Of a stretch of 64,000 nt of DNA, positions 35,553 to 45,528 are shown one piece after another. Below the pieces are notes generated by a model. It saw nothing but the letters and a program-made list of their open reading frames with translations, was not told where the DNA came from and did not search any database. The stretch is from positions 124,001 through 188,000 of the forward strand of contig OX637625.1 in assembly GCA_951802195.1 (NCBI GenBank), in the 5' to 3' direction. Every line of letters starts with the position of its first letter. The stretch's first letter is position 1. Origin of the DNA: Tausonia pullulans (Eukaryota > Basidiomycota > Tremellomycetes > Cystofilobasidiales > Mrakiaceae). A program made the position numbers and the translations under genes.

Positions 35553-38500
35553 CACATCACTCCCTTGTTCTCATCACTCGTCCATAAAACGCTCATTTCA
35601 TCGTAAATTTCGTTCTGCACTCTGACTATCATTTGGACCCGACAAACTTGCCCAAGACCCTTAAGCGAGCCCGTGTCACCTCCGCCACTTCAGTTCCATC
35701 TCATTACCCACCTCCGCTCTCAGTACACTTCGTCACCAATGTCCCTCTCCTCGCCCAATCTTCTCTGCCATTGACCCTTGGGCTAATCCTAACATCAGTC
35801 AGAGTCTCCCTTCGTCACCTGCTTGCTCATCGCAACCCAAACATCGGCACCGCCCTAGTCAACATGGACAATCCCGACGCTGCTCCGCCAGTCCCTCAAA
35901 ATGCCACCGAGTTTGCCCTCGCAAGCCAGGTTGAACTATGGTCCGCTTTCCAAGCTCTTCAACAGCAACAGCAACAGCAACAACAACAGTCATCAATTAT
36001 CGCCCCACACCTCAACGTCAAGGAATTTCACAGCTCTACCCCCCTCACCTTCAGCGGCAAGAGATCGGACTCGGAAACCTTCGTCCTCAAGCTCGACAAC
36101 GCCTTCAGCCTACAATCCGTGTCCCACGGAACCGAAGAAAAGAAAATTTAGTATGCAATCTCGCTCCTCACGGATGACGCCTTCAATTGGATCCGCCCTC
36201 ACCTCCTCACCGACATCTCCGACCGCCCTGACTGGTTCGCCACCTGGCCACAATTCAGGGCCCGCCTGCTCAAGGACTTCGGAGACATCGATCGCATCGA
36301 AACCGCTCGTCGCGCCCTCAGGGATCTCCGCCAAACAACCTCGGCCTCCAACTACGCCTTCGAATACAAACGCCACATGTTCATCCTCGACTTTGGCGAT
36401 CAGTACCATCGTTTCAACTTCTTCGACGGCCTCAAGCTTGAGGTCAAAGAGCGCCTCGTCCGTGCTCAGAATTATGCCAACCTCGACGACCTCATCGACG
36501 CCGCCATCTTGTGGGACAACGCCCTCGCCGACTTCCGTCATGCTCATGCACCCCGCAACGTCAACCGCCTGAACTTCGCCTCTGTCGTCCCTCCCGCTCG
36601 CCGTACCTTGTTCCCGTCCGTACCCGTGACCAACACCTCAGCCTCATTCTCTGGCCCCGTCCCCATGGAGGTCGACGCCACCTCTCGGCCTCGCGGCCCG
36701 CTCTCCGACGCGGAAAAGGAGCGTCGCCGACGTGACGGTCTTTGTCTATACTGCGCCAGCAAGGACCACCGAGTCATCAACTGCTGTTGAAGATTGTGGC
36801 TGTGGAGGCTGTGGAGGCTGTGGAGGCTGTGGTGGCTGTGGTGGCTGTGTGGTGGCGCCGTGAGAGCGCTGCGCGGAGTGCCAAAGCTGCGGAGTGCCGC
36901 GCACAGCTTTTGAATATTCCTTGCCGCATAGCTACACTATTTAAGCTCACTTCTTCTCTCCTGGCAGTGGACCTTCACTTGTTCTGAAGGTTCTCTACCA
37001 GGTTCGTACCTTTCGTAGCCACTGCCTATCTTCACTTGTTCTGAAGGTTCTCTACCAGACCCTCTCTCGTTGGCAGGCTAATCGCAACAACTGCCCCATT
37101 GTTCCTCGCCGATCCTTCAACATCTCAGCTACCTCGTCCAACAACACCGCCAATGATGTCCCTCATTCGGCCACCGTCAAGGAGATCATTAACGATCAAG
37201 ACGCGGCGTGACTAGCCGACCCATCCGATCCGACGGGTTCGCCTCCGTCTGCCAACGGTCCCTCGCTTTTTGACAATATTTCTGGACCCCCTCTTTACTC
37301 TTTGTCAACCCAAGCACAAATATCAGCTCACGGTCCTCCCATGCTCCCCCCGGTCGACTGTTTTTCACTACCCTCCAACCCATTCCATTGCCTTTCCACC
37401 GACGATATCCCCACGGCTTCCTTTCATGAGGAAGATCACGTCGTCGTGCCCCTCACCATCGCCTTCGGATCCACCTCCTTCGACACCTATGCACTCCTCG
37501 ACAGCGGTGCCACCTCCAACTTCATCGACTCGTCCCTCGTCGACGCGCACTCAGTTCCACTTGTCACCAAGAACGTCCCTCGCGCCCTCGAGGTCGTTGA
37601 CGGCCGCCCGATCGCATCGGGAGCCGTCACACATCACACCTCTCCACTAGCCCTCGCCGTCTCTAGGCATCGACACACTGAATCCATCTCTTTCGACGTC
37701 ACCTCCCTTGGCCACTATCCGATCATCCTCGGTGTTCCCTGGCTCAAACGACACAATCCCTCGATCGACTGGCCAGCGCATCACCTCGTCTTCGATTCGC
37801 AGTACTGCCGGAGCTCCTGCCTCTCACAAGAAACCCCCACCATAGCCAAACTCCTCAGCCAAGTCCCACTATCGTCCTCGTCCAAGTCCTCGTCCTCACC
37901 CAAGTCCTCGTCCTCGCCGAAGCCATCGTCCTCGCTCAAGTCCAAGTTCAATTCCTTGTCCTTGCCCGTCAGCCACCGTTCGCTCCTCCCCGCCGTCATC
38001 GCAGCCACTCGGTCTTCGCCTTACTTCTCCGTTATCCCGCCTACGGATCCGCTCAACCCCCCGGACCGTGAGCCTTCGCCTCCGGAGATCGACGTCCCCA
38101 CCATCGTCCCACCGGAGTACCACGCCTACCTCAAGGTTTTCGAGAAGTCCTCAGCCTCGGAACTACCCCCTCATCGGCCATACGACCATGCCATCACTCT
38201 CAAGGACAACACGCAGCCACCCTTCGGGCCAATCTATGGTCTCTCATCGGTCGAACTCGGCGCCCTTCGTGAGTTCCTCGACGAGAACCTCGCCAAAGGT
38301 TTCATCGTCCCCTCGAAATCACCTGCCGCTGCTCCCATCCTTTTCGTCAAGAAGAAGGATGGATCCCTCCGCCTCTGCGTCGACTACCGCCGTCTCAACG
38401 CTATCACCATCAAGAATCGGTACCCGCTCCCACTCATCTCGGAATCCCTTGACCGGCTGGCCACTGCCAAGTTCTTCACCAAACTCGACCTTCGAGGCGC

Positions 38501-40112
38501 CTACAACCTCGTTCGGATCGCCCCGGGTGATGAATGGAAGACTGCCTTCCGCTGTCGCTACGGGCTGTTCGAGTACAAGGTTATGCCCTTTGGGCTGACG
38601 AACGCACCAGCCACATTCCAGCACTTTATGAACGACACCCTCCGCGACCTCCTCGACATCTCCGTCATCGTCTATTTAGACGATATCCTCATATTTTCCC
38701 CCACCCTCGACACACATCGCCAACACGTTGCCACTGTCCTCGAGCGCCTCCTGACAGCGCGCCTCTGGGTCAAACCGGAGAAGTGCGCCTTCCACCAGGA
38801 CGAGGTCGATTTCCTCGGCTACATCGTCGGCGCTCAAGGCATCAAGATGGATCCCTCCAAGATCTCAGCTGTTACAGACTGGCCGGCACCCACTTCGGTC
38901 AGACACATCCAGTCCTTCCTCGGATTCGCCAACTTCTACCGCCGTTTCGTCCACCGGTTCTCAAAAGTCGTTGCCCCCATTACGTCCCTCCTCAAGAAAG
39001 GCGTCCCCTTCCACTTCGGACCGGATCAACTCGCCGCTTTCAAGACCCTCAAGTCCAAGTTCACCTCGTCCGCCGTCCTCACCGTCTTCGACCCCGCGCT
39101 TCCCCTCGTCCTCGAGACGGACTCATCCGACTTCGCCGTTGCCGGCGTTCTCTCGCAACGCGCCGTCGCCCCTCGCTCGCCACTCCGCCCGATCGCCTTC
39201 TACTCGCGCAAGCTCAACCCGGCCGAACTCAACTACGAGATCCACGACAAGGAAATGCTGGCGATCATCGAGTGCCTCAAGGAGTGGCGCCATTACTGCG
39301 AAGGGCATCCTTCGCCTCTCACCATCTACACCGATCACGAGTCGCTCCAGTACTTTACCACATCCGAAGCCCTCTCCCGCCGTGAGTCCCGCTGGGCCGA
39401 GTTTCTCTCTGGTTTCAACTTTGTCGTCATCTACCGCCCCGGAGGACGCAATACCGTCGCCGATGCCCTGTCGAGGCGACAGGACCTTTCGGAGGGGAGT
39501 CGCCCTTCGGACCAGACACCCAGGCGCCTTCTCAAGCCCGACCAGTACATCATTGCCGCCAACCTCAGATCCCATCCTTCGGCCGCAGCCGCTCCCCTCG
39601 ATCAAGTCCCCCTCGATCAAGCCCCCCTCGATCAGACTTCCTTCGATGCTATCGGCAACATCCCCGCGCCCTTCGAACCTATTGATTCAGAACCTCCGGA
39701 TCCCATTCCCGACCTCGATCCTGGCCCCAAGCTCCTTCCTCCTCTCCTCACCGCACAACTCGCCGACCCATCACTCGCCCCCCTCATCGATCTCCTCCGT
39801 CATCCGAATCGCCCTCGCTCTCCCGACGATGTCAAGGCTCTCCAGGGTCTCTCGCTCCACCCTACAGACCTCCTTCTCTCGCGCGGCCTCGTCCTCGTTC
39901 CGGACGATCACCAGCTACGCCTCGACCTCGTCCGCGCCTGCCACGAGCCTCGGCTCGCTGGGCACCTTGGCGCTCACAAGACCCACGACCTCTTTCGACG
40001 CTCGTTCACTTTCCCCTCCGACCATACATTTGTCCAAACCTACACCTCTGGCTGCGACCTTTGTGTCCGCAACAAGACAAATCGGCGCGCGCCCTTCGGC
40101 CTCCTTCAACCG
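35553..40112 (+). mobile_element. Ty3/Gypsy chromovirus, copy A (5' part), right arm
   Basis: Remnant of the 5' LTR (35553-35794, ending AATCCTAACA), gag from about 35864 with a run of about ten Gln and a CCHC-like knuckle (CLYCASKDHRVINC), then protease, reverse transcriptase, RNase H and the H2C2 zinc-binding region (about 37.3-40.1 kb). The central Copia is inserted in its 5' LTR and a solo LTR in its gag. It looks broken, with a few breaks. Its 5' LTR differs markedly (by eye roughly a fifth of positions plus a gap of about 30 bp) from the 3' LTR at 44496, which suggests the two LTRs did not belong to one insertion. Confidence 0.85.
36785..37089 (+). repeat. Solo Copia LTR in Gypsy gag, right arm
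   Basis: A 305-bp LTR (TGTTGAAGATTG...TCGCAACA) of the same family as 35345-35552, flanked by the 5-bp target duplication ACTGC (36780-36784 and 37090-37094). It carries an imperfect tandem array of GGCTGTGGA / GGTGGCTGT units near its start (about 36793-36850) and a duplicated block of about 29 bp (CTTCACTTGTTCTGAAGG..., about 36974 and 37031). These account for its extra length over the 208-bp relative. No internal Copia sequence accompanies it, so it is a solo LTR left by LTR-LTR recombination. Confidence 0.88.
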
Positions 40113-42862
40113 TCGTCAAACGGATCAGGTCAGACAACGGCGGGGAATACACGTCAAAGGACTACGAGTCCTATCTCCGGGACGAGGGGATCACCCAGGA
40201 GACGACCATCCCACGCACACCTCAACAGAACGGCAAGGCAGAACGAGGAATGCGGACCATCGAGGAGAAGCTCACCTGCGCGCTACGAGACGCGAGGGAG
40301 CTTGACCCATCGTACTGGGCGGAAGCCATGAACTACGTCACTTATACGATTAACCGCATCCCATCCGCCTCGATCAACCATCAAACCCCATTCCAGGCCT
40401 ATCACAAGCGGAAACCCGACCTCACCTACCTTCGAGCATTCGGAAGCATCGCGTATGCACTCGATCCGGAAAGGAAGAAGCACCAGTCAAAAGCGATCAA
40501 ATGCATCTTCCTCGGATACGGCGAACCCGAAGGGAAGAAGGCGTACCGACTCCAGGTCTTCGGCAGCCCCAAGAGGGCCATCATATACTCGCGCGATGTG
40601 ATCTTCGACGAAACGTTCGGGGCACTAAAAACAGCGGAGTTGCCGACGGTCGGATCAAATGGATCCAGGGAAGAGGAGGAAAAAGAAGGAATAGATCAGC
40701 CGAAAGAGGACAAGGCGACGGAACAAGCACAACCGTCCAAGCAGCCAGAACTGCAACAAGACCCGCTCGGGAAGGCCGAAGCAGGCAAACCAAAGACATC
40801 CCGCCTCAAGCCCTCGTGGTACTATGAGGAGGTCGAGGAAGACCAGCCCGCTGTTCAATCGAGTGGGAGCTACGGTCGAGGGATGCGAAACAGGTCGATC
40901 GCGGAAGTAGCGGACACGGCGAAATACATCCAAACGGACTACGACATAACCGATTTCGTTTCAGAGGACTTCGTCGGCCACGCGTATGCGGCAAGACCAA
41001 ACCTCGAGGATCTCCCATCACCCTCACTACCCAAGACGTACGAAGAAGCAATGACGTCGGAGCACGCATACTTCTGGAGGGAAGCAATGGACGAAGAGAT
41101 GGCCTCGATGGAAGGGAACGGAGTCTTTGAACTCACGGAGCTACCCTCGGGATCGAAAACGGTCGGAGGGCGCTGGGTGTACGCGCTCAAGAAAGGAGCA
41201 GACGGGAGGATCACTCGCTTCAAGGCTAGATGGGTGGCCAAGGGCTACTGTCAGCGCGAAGGAGTGGACTACGTCGAGACGTACGCGCCGGTATCCAAGC
41301 TCAACTCCCTGAGGATTGTCCTCGCCATAGCGGCATTAGAGGACCTCGACCTAGTCCAAGGAGACTTCAAAACGGCGTTCCTCACGGCAGACTTGGTCGA
41401 GACTGTCTATATGGATCAGCCAACAGGGTATGAACAGAAGGAAGGGCAGGACAAGAAACTGGTCGCGCACCTCCTCAAGGCCCTATACGGACTCAAACAA
41501 TCTCCCCTCGCATTCTACAACCATTCCTCAAGATTCTTCCAAACACGGCTCAACCTCCATCCCGTTGAAGCGGATCACTGCGTCTACATCGGATATCGCG
41601 AAGGACGACGGATCATCTTGGTCCAGTACATCGACGACTTCGTCGCAGCAGGAGGAAAGGAAGACCTAAGATGGGTAATGGAGGAGATCCAAAAGGAGTT
41701 CAAAATCGAAGACAGAGGAGATCTTAATCCCGGAACCATTCTCGGGATCGACGTTCACCGGGACCAAACGGCAGGAACAATGTTCCTCAGCCAGCAACGA
41801 TACGTCGAATCGGTCCTCGAACGCTTCAACATGAGCACCGCCAAGCCAAACAAGGTCCCGATGGACGACTTTCGACAATTGTCAGTCCAGTCAGAGGATC
41901 TCGCCTCGTCAGAAAAGGAAAAGCTGGCCGGTGTGCCGTACCTCGAAGCGGTCGGCTCCCTCATGTATCTTCAGGTCTGCACCCGACCGGACATCGCATT
42001 CGCGGTCGGAGTCGTTAGCCGATTCAGCTCGGATCCTCGAAGGGTCCACTGGGGAGCAGTCAAGAAGATCTTCCGATACCTACAAGGATCGGCAGATACA
42101 ACACTCACGCTCGGAGGGAAACCAGATGCACCGCTCATAGAACTTTGGACGGATTCCGACTACGCTGGAGATCACGAGTCACGACGATCAACCACAGGAT
42201 TCATCGTCAAAGTTCTTGGATCAACTGTCATCTGGGCGAGCAGACGTCAAAAGGCAGTCAGCCGATCATCCCTTGAGGCGGAGTACATAGCCCTCTCAGC
42301 CGGATGCCAGACCCTAAGATGGGTCGCCAACCTCCTAGCACAGCTCGGATTTGACTTCACTTCAATCCCGGTCAACGTCGACAATCAAGGAGCGATCGAG
42401 ACAACCAAAAACGGGACGCATTCGGAGAAGACGAAGCACATCGACGTCGCCTACAAGTACGGGCGAGAGGCATTGCAGAGCGGATTTATCGAACTCCAAT
42501 ACTGTCCAACGGAGGACATGCTCGCAGACCTACTCACAAAAGCCCTGGGCGTAGAGAAACTCGAACACTTCAAGAAGTCATTAGGCATCACGGACCACCG
42601 CTCGCGTATGGACCCGAAGACTGGCCAAAGTACAGGAAGATGATCAGGAGCGGAAATGAAGTAGGTCTCAGCTCATCGAGTGGGAGTGTTGGAAGGAGCG
42701 ATTCACGGAGACCTATAATCTAGTAGTTTTCATCCCTTGTCCTCCCTTTGTAGTACTTTTTACGCCACTAGGTTAACCTTATATGAGCGGGTAGAGTCGA
42801 GTGGGTATATGAAATAAGCTTGCAACCACATTGGACCCCAGGGCGAACATAGACCTTCAACA
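40113..42862 (+). mobile_element. Partial Ty1/Copia element inside Gypsy, right arm
   Basis: Mirror of 23419-26168. Integrase core (RSDNGGEYTS), reverse transcriptase, RNase H, the purine tract GAGTGGGAG and a 176-bp 3' LTR at 42687-42862 (TGTTGGAAGG...CCTTCAACA). A direct repeat of 407 bp of Gypsy sequence lies on its two sides (39706-40112 and 42863-43269). This is far too long for a target duplication and about 2 percent diverged. It therefore joins two different Gypsy copies. Confidence 0.85.
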
Positions 42863-44835
42863 TTCCCGACCTCGATCCTGGCCCCAAGCTCCTTCCTCCT
42901 CTCCTCACCGCACAACTCGCCGACCCATCACTCGCCCCCCTCATCGATCTCCTCCGTCATCCGAATCGCCCTCGCTCTCCCGACGATGTCAAGGCTCTCC
43001 AGGGTCTCTCGCTCCACCCTACAGACCTCCTTCTCTCGCGCGGCCTCGTCCTCGTTCCGGACGATCACCAGCTACGTCTCGACCTCGTCCGCGCCTGCCA
43101 CGAGCCTCGGCTCGCTGGGCACCTTGGCGCTCGCAAGACCCACGACCTTCTTCGACGCTCGTTCACTTTCCCCTCTGACCATTCATCTGTCCAAACCTAC
43201 ACCTCCGGCTGCGACCTTTGTGTCCGCAACAAGACAAATCGGCGCGCACCCTTCGGCCTCCTTCAACCGCTCCCGCCACCGGCACGCCCTTGGACGATGA
43301 TCTCCATGGACGGCATCGTCAAGCTCCCGACCTCCGACGGCCTCGACTGCATTCAAGTCTTCATCGATCGATTCACCAAGCTGGTTCGTCTCGTCCCGTA
43401 CTGCGAAGCCGGCTTCGCAGCGCCCGAGCTCGCTCGGATGTACCTCGACCACGTTGTCCGGTACCACGGTTTTCAGACAGACATCACCTCGGACCGCGGA
43501 TCGACCTTCACCTCCGCTTTCTGGCGCTCCTTCCTCTCTCTCATTGGCACCGCCCCTCATTTCACTACCGCCTTCCACCCCGCAGCCAACGGCCAAACCG
43601 AGCGTGCTAATGCCGTCGTCGAAACCTTCCTTCGGATCTTCTGCAACCACCATCAAGACGACTGGGTCTCGCTCCTCCCCTCCTGCGAGTTCGCTCTCAT
43701 CAACTCGCTAGCGGTCGCCACCCAGCACACGCCTTTCTTCGCCAACCACGGTTACCACCCTCTCTCTTCATCTGACCTCCTCGCCGCCTCCACCTCGCAC
43801 AATCCCGCCGCCGATGCCACCGTTGCCAAGCTTCGCGCTCTTCATACCGAGATCCGAGATCACATCCTCGCGGCCCAACGCTCTTACAAGACCTTCGCTG
43901 ATCAATCCCGTCGTCCTACCACCTTTCCAGGGGAAGACGGCAAGGATCCTCCCCCTCCGATCTTCAAGGCCGGCGACCTCGTCTGGCTCAACCGTCGCAA
44001 CATAACCACCGATCGACCTTCGCTCAAACTCGATGTCAAACACCTCGGCCCCTTCCGGATCCTCCGTGTACTCTCGGACGTCTCCTTCGAGCTCGACTTG
44101 CCTCCCAAAGTCCCGGTCCATCCTGTTTTCCACGCCTCGCTCCTCTTGCCACACGCCCACGGACACCCTGGTCAACACCAGCCTGCCGCACCTCCAGTCA
44201 ATGCCGCCGATCCAGAGCTGTACGTCGTCGAACGTATCATCAAGATGGACATCCGCGATGGCAAGCACTTCTACCTCGTTCACTGGCAAGGCTATCGCGA
44301 CGAGGAGGACACATGGGAGCCGCACGTTCACGTTGCTCATCTCCGCCTCCTCAAAGCCTTCCACCGCGCCCATCCTGATCTTCCCAAGCCATCGCGCCGC
44401 ACTATCCGTCGCCCTTCTCGCCGTCCTCGTCGCCATAACACCTAGGCCTCAAGTCAATCGCCCTCTCAGGAGTTCGGGTCTTAGCCGGGGGCTCCTGTCA
44501 GGATCTTACGGGTTCACCACATAGGCTCTGCGCTTATTTGGCTGCAGAATCTCGCGGACTCGCCACCTCGGCTCTTCGTCTGTGTAGCATCGCCCTTAAT
44601 TGCTCGGCTTCCATATTTTCAGCCTCTCTTCAGCCACACTGTCCCACACTCTTTGTTTTCTTACCCGTAGCCCATAAGACGCTTAGTTCATCGTACCTTT
44701 TGTTCTGCACTCTGACTACTATTTGGATTCGACGAACCTGCCCAAGCCCTCGAAGCGAGCCTGTGCCACCTCCGCCACTTCAGGTCCACTCCTCCATCGA
44801 CGCCCCTCTCCTCACCAATCCTCTTCAGCCCTTAA
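42863..44835 (+). mobile_element. Ty3/Gypsy chromovirus, copy B (3' part), right arm
   Basis: Mirror of most of 21416-23418. Holds the H2C2 region, the integrase core (DRFTKLVRLVPYCEAGF, ITSDRGSTFTSAFW, AFHPAANGQTERANA), a chromodomain near 44.2 kb and the 3' LTR from 44496. Partial element. The LTR turns into a diverged sequence at 44836. Confidence 0.82.
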
Positions 44836-44929
44836 ACTTTGGTTCAATCTTATCATCGAGCCACGGGAACGCAGACGCGGAAGTGACCAGGCGCAGAGAA
44901 TCGGGCGGCGAGTCCGCGAGATCTTAACA
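44836..44929. repeat. Diverged LTR-like sequence at the right edge of the cluster
   Basis: The first 23 bp resemble, but do not match, the LTR end seen at the left edge (AACTTTGGTTCAATCTTA here against ACCCTTGGGTCAATCCCA there). The last 25 bp (GCGAGTCCGCGAGATCTTAACA) are an inverted relative of the LTR's own 5' region (CTCGCGGACTCGCC at 44549-44566) and end in TAACA. It looks like the remains of one or two older LTR copies. Confidence 0.5.
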
Positions 44930-45528
44930 GTATAGGGTTGAATGCATTGACAGATCACATAACTGCGGTCAGCAGCAATTCAATAAGCAATTGAATCTTT
45001 ACAGAGACGCCATCGAGTTCACTTGGTCCTGGGCTGTCACTTTCTCCACCTCAGTAAGTAGAACAATGGCAGTAGTTCGTAGGATATAACCATTACCTTA
45101 CAATCCCTTAAGTGAGCGGAGAGTGAGGCGAACAAACCTATATTTCAAAATAGACGACAGGCGCGAGTGAAGGCGGGCTAAACGGAAAGGTTCTCGTATG
45201 GCGACGACGACAGTGAAGACAGAAGTGAATGCTTTCAACACAGCCGAAAGACCCATAGAGACATTCGTTGATATCGTTGGAATTACATCGAAAGAAGGAG
45301 TATTGGTTGAGCAAAGAAGAAAAGCTCGCGGCGATAAGTACAGTCTATAACATCTATCGTAAGTGCAGTCAACACAAGACCAAGCCTTCAGTCGTTGCGC
45401 TCCTTGTAAAAGACTTTGCGAGAAAGTCCGTCCGTGCCGACAACATCTGACCGGGTGAGCCGGTAATGACCTAGCGGTGTGACATGAACGTCTAGGGTCA
45501 GCAAGGCGGTTATCGGCGGAAGACGTTG
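44930..45528. other. Intergenic, cluster edge to the MUP1-like gene
   Basis: A 599-bp AT-richer stretch downstream of the permease stop codon. Short frames exist (for example 45268-45450 plus), but none has family similarity that I can see. Probably permease 3' UTR and spacer. Confidence 0.5.

Larger units (their letters stand above)
35367..44835. repeat. Right arm of the 9,469-bp perfect inverted repeat
   Basis: Exact mirror of 21446-30914 (paired coordinates sum to 66281). At the outer end the match stops abruptly at 44835 inside the Gypsy 3' LTR. From 44836 the sequence is only a diverged relative of the LTR end present on the left. Confidence 0.93.

Noticed and set aside
21446-44835. Palindrome as a centromere, mating-type locus or giant hairpin DNA transposon
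   Set aside because: All content is ordinary Gypsy and Copia sequence. No transposase, homeodomain or pheromone gene is present, and the outer ends lie inside an LTR and are not transposon termini.
45268-45450. Short plus-strand frame near the right edge of the cluster
   Set aside because: Only 60 residues, with no motif or context. Chance openness is likely.
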